A DNA stretch of 41,880 bases from Bacteroidales bacterium (GTDB lineage: Bacteria > Bacteroidota > Bacteroidia > Bacteroidales > UBA12077), in the NCBI GenBank assembly GCA_030668615.1, contig DAOUTQ010000008.1:1-41880 (forward strand), given 5' to 3'. Made by a program: the position numbers and the translations under genes. The notes under the pieces were generated by a model that made no database searches, was not told the origin of the DNA, and saw nothing but the letters and a program-made list of their open reading frames with translations. Each line of letters begins with the position of its first letter. The first letter of the stretch is position 1. Shown here piece after piece: positions 32,594 through 40,062 of the stretch.

Positions 32594-33556
32594 ATGAAAC
32601 GAATAATATTAATTTTAAACATTATTATTGCAGCTCTAATAATTGTAAGCTGTACAAATAAAACCCAAGAGAAAAACAACAAGTTAATTATTTTTCATGC
32701 AGGGAGCCTTTCTGTTCCATTAAAACAAATGAAAGATGAGTTTGTAAAAACAAATCCTGATGTTGAAATCTTATTAGAATCAGCCGGAAGCGTAAAATGT
32801 GCACGTAAAATCACAGATCTTAATAAAGAATGTGATATTATGGCTTCTGCAGATTATACAATTATTGATGAAATGCTAATTCCAAATCACTCGAGTTGGA
32901 ACATTAAATTTGCCAGTAACGAGATGGCCATTGTATATCACGATGAATCGAAATATTCAGATGAAATTAATGCAGAAAACTGGCACGAGATTTTACTCAA
33001 AGAAGATGTATTTTATGGAAGAGCTGATCCAAATTCTGATCCTTGTGGATATCGAGCTGTATTAACTTCACAATTATCTGAACAATATTATAATTTAAAT
33101 GGATTTGCCGATAATATCATTAATAAAGATCAGGAATACATCCGCCCCAAAGAAGTTGATTTATTGGCTTTGTTAGAATCAAATACAATTGATTATCTAT
33201 TCTTATACCGCTCTGTTGCTCAGCAGCATGGATTAAAATATATTATTCTTCCTGATTCAGTTAATTTAAAGAATCCTGGATTGAGAGAATTTTATAAAGA
33301 GGCTAAAGTAGATATCGTTGGGAAAGAACCTGGTACAACTATTATGAAAATAGGTCAACCTATGGTTTATGGTATTACCATTTTAGATAAAGCTCCTAAT
33401 AAAGAGCTAGCATTAAAATTTGTTGATTTTATTTTATCAAAAGAAAATGGGTTAAGAATAATGGAAGAAAATGGTCAACCATCAATGGTTCCTTCATATT
33501 CTGAAACTTACAATTCAATACCAGAGCAACTAAAACAATTCGCAAATACAAAATAG
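32594..33556 (+). CDS. wtpA: Tungstate/molybdate-binding lipoprotein
   Basis: 320 residues. A lipoprotein signal ends at IIVSC (Cys20). The WtpA family is recognised from LIIFHAGSLSVP, the SASADYTIID-like ASADYTIID, and GRADPNSDPCGYRAVLT, which form the oxyanion site. WtpA-type binders hold tungstate or molybdate very tightly in octahedral coordination, in contrast to ModA. It delivers substrate to the WtpB/WtpC transporter encoded downstream. First gene of a tightly packed four-gene operon under the palindromic promoter. Confidence 0.93.
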   Translation: MKRIILILNIIIAALIIVSCTNKTQEKNNKLIIFHAGSLSVPLKQMKDEFVKTNPDVEILLESAGSVKCARKITDLNKECDIMASADYTIIDEMLIPNHSSWNIKFASNEMAIVYHDESKYSDEINAENWHEILLKEDVFYGRADPNSDPCGYRAVLTSQLSEQYYNLNGFADNIINKDQEYIRPKEVDLLALLESNTIDYLFLYRSVAQQHGLKYIILPDSVNLKNPGLREFYKEAKVDIVGKEPGTTIMKIGQPMVYGITILDKAPNKELALKFVDFILSKENGLRIMEENGQPSMVPSYSETYNSIPEQLKQFANTK

Positions 33557-33565
33557 TTTAATACA

Positions 33566-34810
33566 ATGAAAAAAATACTTTTAGCTACAATACTTACACT
33601 ACTTTTTTTTACTGGAAAAGCACAATTAAAAATTGATGCAGAATACCGACCTCGATTTGAATTCAGAGATGGTTATAGTACATTAAAAATCGAAGATTCT
33701 GATCCTGCATATTTCGTTACTCAGCGTACACGATTAAATTTAAATCATATATTCAATAATGTAGCATCAAGATTATCTATTCAGGATTACCGCATTTGGG
33801 GTGAATCAAAATTAAAAGCAGATGTTCCCGGACTTAGTGTCTTTGAAGCTTATTTTAAGTTGAAACTTAATGAATACTGGGATGTTACAGCTGGTCGTCA
33901 ATCCTTCAATATTGATAACAAACGATTATTTTCAGGAGCAAACTGGAACCAGATTAGTTCATCACACGATGGTGTTACTTTAGATTTCAATAAAGAATCG
34001 TTGAATTTTAAAATGCTTACAGCATTTAACCAGGCGAAAGTTTCGAACTTTGGAACTGATTACTCTGATCAAATCAGTAATTATAAATTTTTAAATGTAA
34101 TATGGCTTGAAAAGAAATTTGATCATTTATCAATTGCAAATATTACAATTACTGATGGCTACCAAAAAGAAGGAACTATGAATACCGATTACTATAGATT
34201 AACATCAGGCGGTGTTGTTAAGTATTATAAGTCTGTTAGCAACATTGAAGTACGCGGATTTTATCAATTCGGGAAAAATAAAAAAGGTCAGGATGTAAGT
34301 TCATATTTTGTAAATTTTATTTATGGTCATAACTTCACAGAAAAGTTAAATGTTACAGCTGGTATAGAATATATGTCGGGTAACGACTTAACAGACACCT
34401 TAAATTTGGACGATAATGCATTTGATATTTTGTATGGTACCAAACATGCTTATAATGGTATTATGGATTATTTTAGTACTCCAAGTACTACTAAAAATGC
34501 AGGTTTAGTAGATGGATACGTAAAATTTAACTTGTCAAAAATAAAAAGCTGGAAATTATCGGCACATTATCATTATTTTGCACTGTCTAATAATTATGTT
34601 TACAAAGGCGAAAAACAAGATAAATTTTTAGCAAACGAAATTGATTTTATTGCTACCTGGAAAATGAATGATGTAATTAATATGCAGTTTGGATATGCGA
34701 CATTGTTTGGTGGAAAAACACTTGAATACATTAAAGGTGTTGAGGGAGATGGAATGCAACATTATTTTTATACAATGATTACAGTAAAACCAACATTCTT
34801 TAAGAATTAG
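33566..34810 (+). CDS. Outer-membrane beta-barrel (alginate-export-like porin)
   Basis: 414 residues. Signal peptide to about residue 19 (FTGKAQ). The body is a chain of amphipathic beta strands with Tyr/Phe/Asn-rich turns and ends TVKPTFFKN, with a Phe close to the C terminus as in outer-membrane barrels. EYRPRFEFRDGY, RTRLNLNH and GRQSFNIDNKRLFSG are typical of the alginate-export domain family of porins. It lies 9 bases after wtpA and 2 before wtpB, inside the uptake operon. I infer a dedicated outer-membrane channel for tungstate/molybdate; alginate export would make no sense here. Confidence 0.8.
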   Translation: MKKILLATILTLLFFTGKAQLKIDAEYRPRFEFRDGYSTLKIEDSDPAYFVTQRTRLNLNHIFNNVASRLSIQDYRIWGESKLKADVPGLSVFEAYFKLKLNEYWDVTAGRQSFNIDNKRLFSGANWNQISSSHDGVTLDFNKESLNFKMLTAFNQAKVSNFGTDYSDQISNYKFLNVIWLEKKFDHLSIANITITDGYQKEGTMNTDYYRLTSGGVVKYYKSVSNIEVRGFYQFGKNKKGQDVSSYFVNFIYGHNFTEKLNVTAGIEYMSGNDLTDTLNLDDNAFDILYGTKHAYNGIMDYFSTPSTTKNAGLVDGYVKFNLSKIKSWKLSAHYHYFALSNNYVYKGEKQDKFLANEIDFIATWKMNDVINMQFGYATLFGGKTLEYIKGVEGDGMQHYFYTMITVKPTFFKN

Positions 34811-34812
34811 TA

Positions 34813-35598
34813 ATGAATAACCGAAGCACACCAATAATATTTATATTTCTTGGGGGGCTTATATTACTTTTTGTAATAGCTCCGCTGGCTAGTATGTTTT
34901 TAGCAACTACGCCAAATCAAATTTTTGAGACAACTCAAGATCAGGAAGTTATTGATAGTATTTGGTTAACTCTTCGGGTTTCTTTTTTATCTACATTATT
35001 CTTTGCAATTGGAGCTATTCCTCTTGCCTATTATTTAGCAAGAACAAAATTCAAACTTAAAAAACTTGTTAATGGAATTGTTGATTTACCAATAGTAATT
35101 CCACACTCTGCGGCAGGGATAGCAATATTAGGATTTATTTCGCGCGATTCAGTTATAGGAAAAGCGGCATCGTCGGTAGGATTAAATTTTGTTGGGCATC
35201 CAGTGGGAATAGCAATGGCAATGGCTTTTGTTAGTATTCCTTTTTTAATTAACGCTGCTCGTGATGGATTTGAAAATGTCCCTATAAAACTTGAAAAAAC
35301 AGCTTTAAATTTGGGAGCTTCACCTGTTCGTGTGTTTTTTACAATATCCTTACCATTAGCCTGGAAAAATATTTTATCAGGATTAATAATGATGTTTGCA
35401 CGTGGATTAAGCGAATTTGGAGCAGTTGTAATAGTAGCTTATCATCCGATGATAACTCCTGTAATGATTTACGAGCGGTTCGGTTCCTTTGGATTAAAAT
35501 ACGCACGACCTGTATCAGTAGTATTTATATTAGTTTGTTTGGTATTTTTTATTCTGTTAAGAACTTTATCAAAAGAAAAAGATTCAACGAATGCTTAA
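34813..35598 (+). CDS. wtpB: Tungstate/molybdate ABC transporter permease
   Basis: 261 residues with about six hydrophobic segments. The EAA loop that contacts the ATPase is visible as EKTALNLGASPVRVFFTISLP. Conserved DLPIVIPHSAAGIAILGF and FARGLSEFGAV match the WtpB/ModB family. It overlaps wtpC by 8 bases and follows the porin gene by 2, so expression is coupled. It forms the inner-membrane channel that receives oxyanion from WtpA. Confidence 0.93.
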   Translation: MNNRSTPIIFIFLGGLILLFVIAPLASMFLATTPNQIFETTQDQEVIDSIWLTLRVSFLSTLFFAIGAIPLAYYLARTKFKLKKLVNGIVDLPIVIPHSAAGIAILGFISRDSVIGKAASSVGLNFVGHPVGIAMAMAFVSIPFLINAARDGFENVPIKLEKTALNLGASPVRVFFTISLPLAWKNILSGLIMMFARGLSEFGAVVIVAYHPMITPVMIYERFGSFGLKYARPVSVVFILVCLVFFILLRTLSKEKDSTNA

Positions 35599-36628
35599 AC
35601 TAAAAAACATATCAATTAAGCTAGGAGATTTTCAACTCAGTAATATAAATCTTGAGTTGGAAAAAGGAGATTATTATGTTCTTTTAGGCAAATCTGGAGT
35701 TGGGAAAACTGTTCTGCTTGAAATAATTGCAGGTTTAATAAAACCAAATTCAGGTCGGGTAATATTAAATAATGAAGATATTACAAACAATAAAATCCAA
35801 AATCGTAAGGTGGGAATTGTTTTTCAGGACTATTCAGTATTTCCGCACTTAACAGTTGAACAAAATATCGCATATCCACTTAAGGGTAAGAAGCTTAATA
35901 ACAAAAAGAGAGAAGAACTTATTGCTAAATATGCCGAATTAGCCGAAATTTCTCATTTATTAAATAGAAATACTCAAAATCTTTCGGGCGGAGAACTACA
36001 GCGTGTTGCTTTAGCTAGAATGTTGGTTTCAAAACCCGATTGTATATTACTTGATGAACCTTTGGCATCTCTTGATGTGCAGTTAAAAGGTGGTTTACGT
36101 AATCTACTTCGACAAATTAACCAAAGCGGAGTTACTATCTTACATGTAACACATGATTATGAAGAAGCTATAGCCCTTTCAAACAAGGTAGCTGTTGTGC
36201 ACGAAGGTGAAATTATCCAAAAAGGATTAACAAAGGAAGTCTTTAAAAAGCCAGCCAATGAATTTGTCGCGAATTTTACTGGTATTAAGAATTTTTTCAT
36301 TGCAGATTTTGATACAAATAAGGCTAAAATAAATGGTTCTCTTGAAATTAAAGTTTCGAATCAGGAGAATTTAGAGAAAGGGAAAATAATTATTCGTGGC
36401 GAGGAAATAATTCTATCAAACAAAAAAATCGAATCCAGCGCTACGAATAATTTTAAAGGAAAAATAAAGCAAATAATTCCTTATCTTACAAATCAAGAAG
36501 TTATTGTTGATATTGGTATAGAGCTTTCAGTTGTAATTTCTGAAGAATCATTACAAAAATTTAATTTTAAAGAAGGCTCAGAAGCTTGGGTATCGTTTAA
36601 ATCTACTGCGATAAAGATTATTCCATAA
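35591..36628 (+). CDS. wtpC: Tungstate/molybdate ABC transporter ATPase
   Basis: 345 residues. Walker A GKSGVGKT, Q-loop VFQDYSVFPH, signature LSGGELQRVALARM, Walker B CILLDEPLASLD and H-loop HVTHDYEEA are all complete. The last 90 or so residues (about 255-345) form a TOBE-type regulatory tail, which in ModC relatives can bind the oxyanion and inhibit transport when it is abundant. Last gene of the operon; I see no terminator hairpin in the 137 bases that follow. Confidence 0.93.
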   Translation: MLKLKNISIKLGDFQLSNINLELEKGDYYVLLGKSGVGKTVLLEIIAGLIKPNSGRVILNNEDITNNKIQNRKVGIVFQDYSVFPHLTVEQNIAYPLKGKKLNNKKREELIAKYAELAEISHLLNRNTQNLSGGELQRVALARMLVSKPDCILLDEPLASLDVQLKGGLRNLLRQINQSGVTILHVTHDYEEAIALSNKVAVVHEGEIIQKGLTKEVFKKPANEFVANFTGIKNFFIADFDTNKAKINGSLEIKVSNQENLEKGKIIIRGEEIILSNKKIESSATNNFKGKIKQIIPYLTNQEVIVDIGIELSVVISEESLQKFNFKEGSEAWVSFKSTAIKIIP

Positions 36629-36765
36629 TTTATTAAAAGTTCCACTTTAGTTGCATTCTTTTTTAAACGTCTATGGCATTAAATCGGAGCCGCATACGAA
36701 ATTAAAGTTTCCCAATTGGTTTAAGTTGAATTAAGGTGTAACTTGCGTTCATTATTATTAGTGCT

Positions 36766-36999
36766 ATGCATAAAATTGTATTTCAAAACCCTGAGGGGAA
36801 ACCAAATCCTGGAATGGAGCAGGCATATAATTCCATTATTTCTGCAAGTATATCTGAACTTAAGTGTCAGACTCACGATAAAAGTGTTGAATTTGAACTT
36901 ATTTTTGAAGCACCCAATACATATCATGTGCAAGTTACAGCATGCTGCGACGAGTTTAAAGCTTTAATTGATGATAAAGTGGCTCAGATGTTGAGTTAG
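36766..36999 (+). CDS. Small hypothetical protein with Cys pair
   Basis: 77 residues, unrecognised. MHKIVFQNPEGKPNPGMEQAY opens the chain, a Cys occurs in LKCQTHDK, and two adjacent cysteines follow in VTACCDEF. Hydrophobic-charged alternation suggests a small alpha/beta fold with a cytoplasmic location. The three Cys positions could hold a metal; this is guesswork. It is separate from the wtp operon by 137 bases with no clear promoter and from the next gene by 67 bases. Confidence 0.55.
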   Translation: MHKIVFQNPEGKPNPGMEQAYNSIISASISELKCQTHDKSVEFELIFEAPNTYHVQVTACCDEFKALIDDKVAQMLS

Positions 37000-37034
37000 T
37001 ATTTTACAAAGGCTTATCATTCTTAAAAGATTAT

Positions 37035-37042
37035 TAACTTTG
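37035..37042 (+). promoter_or_regulatory. Putative -7 box for methyltransferase gene
   Basis: TAACTTTG followed by C, 25 bases before the ATG at 37067. Its position argues against the in-frame TTG at 37040 as the start. Confidence 0.5.
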
Positions 37043-37066
37043 CATTTCAAATTCAGAACAATTGAT

Positions 37067-37735
37067 ATGAATACAAAATGCTCTTGCTGCTCTTCCATAG
37101 AAAAATCAACAAAAAATGATTTAACATCTCACTGGAATAAAACCTACAATAGAGAGATACAAAAATTGGGATGGTACGAAGATAATCCTGAACAATCTTT
37201 AAAACTGATTGAAAAATGCAAGCTGAATAAAGATGCATCTATATTAAATGTTGGCTCTGGAGCAAGTACACTTATCGATGAATTGGTAAAATTGGATTAC
37301 AAAAATATTATTGCAAACGATTTAAGTTCCAATGCACTTGATAAACTTAAAGAAAGATTAGGAAACGATAGTAGTAAAATAAAATGGATTGTTGATGATT
37401 TAACTCAATCTACTGAGCTGAACAATTTGGTTGAAATTGATTTATGGCACGACAGAGCTGTATTGCACTTTTTTAATGAACCAGAAGAGCAGAATTGTTA
37501 TTTTGACTTAGTTCGAAAGCTGGTTAAGAAAAATGGATATGTAATTATTGCTTCATTTAATCTGGATGGAGCAGAAAAATGCAGTGGACTGTATGTTTTC
37601 AGATATAATAAAGAAATGATTCAGAAAAGATTAGGAAGCGATTTTGAGTTAATTGAAGCTTTTGATCACACATACACTATGCCATCGGGCGATACGCGCG
37701 AATATGCTTACACTCTATTCCAAAGAAAAAACTAA
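37067..37735 (+). CDS. Class I SAM-dependent methyltransferase
   Basis: About 222 residues from the ATG at 37067. The N-terminal tail MNTKCSCCSS carries a Cys-x-Cys-Cys cluster. The Rossmann methyltransferase core follows: SILNVGSGASTLID (SAM loop), IIANDLSSNAL (acidic end of strand 2), DLWHDRAVLHFF and KNGYVIIASFNLDGAEKCSG. It resembles small-molecule (thiopurine or tellurite-like) methyltransferases in order and length, but the substrate is not clear. The Cys cluster might bind a metal or metalloid. It is 2 bases upstream of the DUF1456 gene and cotranscribed with it. Confidence 0.82.
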   Translation: MNTKCSCCSSIEKSTKNDLTSHWNKTYNREIQKLGWYEDNPEQSLKLIEKCKLNKDASILNVGSGASTLIDELVKLDYKNIIANDLSSNALDKLKERLGNDSSKIKWIVDDLTQSTELNNLVEIDLWHDRAVLHFFNEPEEQNCYFDLVRKLVKKNGYVIIASFNLDGAEKCSGLYVFRYNKEMIQKRLGSDFELIEAFDHTYTMPSGDTREYAYTLFQRKN

Positions 37736-37737
37736 TT

Positions 37738-38202
37738 ATGGAAAACAGCGATATACTGCGTAAAATACGCTACACTTTTGATCTTGGTGATGATAAAATG
37801 ATTGTAATATTCGGACTTGCCGGATTAGAAGTTACACGTGCCGAAGTTAGCGAATGGCTAAAAAAAGAGGATGATCCTGATTATAAAGGAATTTTAGATT
37901 TCCAGTTGGCTACTTTCTTGAATGGATTTATTATTCATAGGCGAGGAAAAAAAGAAGGACCGCAGCCTGTTAATGAAAAACGTACTAATAATAATATCAT
38001 TTTTAGAAAATTAAAGATTGCTTTAAATCTTAAGGATGATGATATTCTGGAGATTTTTAAGTTAGTTGATATGCGTATAAGCAGAGGTGAACTTAGTTCT
38101 TTTTTTAGAAAACCAACACAGGATAAATACCGACCTTGTAAGGATCAGTTTTTGCGTAATTTCCTTCATGGTATGCAGTTAAAATACCGAGAGACAAAAT
38201 AA
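37738..38202 (+). CDS. DUF1456 (YehS-like) protein
   Basis: 154 residues made of two similar halves: IRYTFDLGDDKMIVIFGLAGLEVTRAEVSEWL and LKIALNLKDDDILEIFKLVDMRISRGELSSFFRK, each a DUF1456 repeat. The family is widespread in bacteria, cytoplasmic and of unknown function. It follows the methyltransferase by 2 bases. Confidence 0.88.
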   Translation: MENSDILRKIRYTFDLGDDKMIVIFGLAGLEVTRAEVSEWLKKEDDPDYKGILDFQLATFLNGFIIHRRGKKEGPQPVNEKRTNNNIIFRKLKIALNLKDDDILEIFKLVDMRISRGELSSFFRKPTQDKYRPCKDQFLRNFLHGMQLKYRETK

Positions 38203-38321
38203 AACTTTTAAAATAATGTTATAGTTAGAGTGGTTTTGAAAATAATGATGCATTAAAGCAACCATTGCTTCCAAAATACGATCTAATATAAAAATACATT
38301 AACCCTCTAATTTTAATTCCC

Positions 38322-38903
38322 ATGATAAAAAAAGTTCTTTTTATTTTAGCCTCTTTTTTCCTGTTTCAACTGATGTTCTCTTGTATTTTTTGCCATTGCA
38401 ACGATCCCGAAACGTACGAGATTAATTACAGTTCTGTTGAAGCTACACCATATAATACATCAGGTTTTACCGATGTAGTAGTTGAAGATACAGTATATAG
38501 AAATGCATTTGGTCTTGGGGTTTATATGATTTCTGATTTAGTGCTGAGCCATGAAAATTCGTCTTATGCTGTTTTAGGATTTAGCACTCTTATGGCTTGC
38601 AGTTGTGAAGACGATACGTACCTTTATCCTGATCCGATAAGCCATGTTAAGATTTTAGTTACTGATTCAGAAACAGAAATAATAACAGACGTAACAAATC
38701 TTTTTGGAATGCCTGTTGATAACAACGAATATGTGAGCTTAGAGCAATTTTTTAGAGAAAGAGCAGAGTGGCATGACGGATTTCAGTTTCAACTTGTAGA
38801 TTTTGAAACGATTCCTAGTTCAGCGATATTTACGGTTCAAGCTTATTTAGAATCAGGAATCATGTTTTCGGAAGAAACTAAACAAATAAATTTTAAAGAT
38901 TAA
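38322..38903 (+). CDS. Putative lipoprotein, DUF5034-like
   Basis: 193 residues. Signal sequence MIKKVLFILASFFLFQLMFSC has a lipobox (MFSC), so it is lipid-anchored. More Cys follow directly (IFCHC) and at MACSCEDD. The mature part is beta-rich and acidic and resembles the Bacteroidota DUF5034 lipoproteins, though I hold that assignment loosely. Monocistronic; no function known. Confidence 0.65.
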   Translation: MIKKVLFILASFFLFQLMFSCIFCHCNDPETYEINYSSVEATPYNTSGFTDVVVEDTVYRNAFGLGVYMISDLVLSHENSSYAVLGFSTLMACSCEDDTYLYPDPISHVKILVTDSETEIITDVTNLFGMPVDNNEYVSLEQFFRERAEWHDGFQFQLVDFETIPSSAIFTVQAYLESGIMFSEETKQINFKD

Positions 38904-38952
38904 CATTGCTGATAATCTAAAAAATAAGACAAAAGTTATTGAATAGATTTCT

Positions 38953-39921
38953 ATGGTTAAAAAAAAGAAAGAACATCCGAAAGTTAAATTAGCATTGCAT
39001 AAACGAAATAAACATCGTGAGCGATACGATTTTAAGCAGTTAACTGAAAGTTGTCTTGAACTTGCACAATTTGTAAAGTTGAATAATTACGGTGATGAAT
39101 CTATAGATTTTTCTAACTCGACAGCAGTGAAAATGCTGAATAAAGCATTGCTAAAGCATTTTTACGATATTGAAAACTGGGATATTCCTGAAAATTATTT
39201 ATGTCCTCCTATTCCGGGAAGAGCCGATTATATTCATCATATTTCGGATGTGTTATGTGCAAGTAACTATGGAAAATTCCCCAAAGGTGAAAATGTAACG
39301 TGCCTTGATATAGGAACAGGAGCAAACTGTGTTTATCCGTTAATTGGGCAGAAAGAATATGGCTGGAGTTTTATCGGAACTGATATTGATACTGTAGCCA
39401 TTGAAAACGGAAACAAAATATTAGAACACAATCCTTCGTTGAAAGGGAAAATTGACTTGAGATTTCAAAACAATTCAAAAGATTTTTTTTACGGAATTCT
39501 GAAGAAAGACGAGCAAATTGATTTAACAGTTTGTAATCCGCCGTTTCATGCTTCTTTGGCTGAAGCACAAGCCGTAAATATTCGCAAAGTAAGTAACTTA
39601 AAGCAAAAGAAAGTTGATAAACCAGCACTTAATTTTGGAGGACAAAATAATGAGTTATGGTGTGAAGGTGGCGAGGAAAGATTTGTTCGTGAAATGATTC
39701 GCGAAAGCAAAAAGTTTGCTGATTCTTGTTTTTGGTTTTCAAGTTTGATCTCAAAACAAGCAAATCTGAAATTGGTTTATGCAGCACTTGAGAAAGTCGA
39801 AGCTGTGGAGGTGAAAACTATTCCAATGGGGCAGGGGAATAAAATTAGTCGCATACTTGTGTGGACATTCCTTAGCAAAGAACAACAACAAAACTGGCGA
39901 AATTCTCGTTGGAAAGATTAA
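38953..39921 (+). CDS. rlmF: 23S rRNA (adenine1618-N6)-methyltransferase
   Basis: 322 residues. RlmF methylates A1618 of 23S rRNA. The family opening LHKRNKHRERYDF, the SAM loop CLDIGTGANCVYPLIG, TDID, and the catalytic N6-adenine motif NPPF (TVCNPPFHAS) are all intact, followed by GGQNNELWCEGGEERFV, also typical. Monocistronic. Confidence 0.93.
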   Translation: MVKKKKEHPKVKLALHKRNKHRERYDFKQLTESCLELAQFVKLNNYGDESIDFSNSTAVKMLNKALLKHFYDIENWDIPENYLCPPIPGRADYIHHISDVLCASNYGKFPKGENVTCLDIGTGANCVYPLIGQKEYGWSFIGTDIDTVAIENGNKILEHNPSLKGKIDLRFQNNSKDFFYGILKKDEQIDLTVCNPPFHASLAEAQAVNIRKVSNLKQKKVDKPALNFGGQNNELWCEGGEERFVREMIRESKKFADSCFWFSSLISKQANLKLVYAALEKVEAVEVKTIPMGQGNKISRILVWTFLSKEQQQNWRNSRWKD

Positions 39922-40062
39922 AAACTAATACTTCAAAGTAGAGCAAGCATAATTCTTATTTCTGTTCTTCAGAATCTTCTATTACAAACTTTGTATTGTC
40001 TGATTAATATTGATACTTTTAACAAGCTGTTTTTGACAGATTGGCAGTAAAATGTTATCCTA

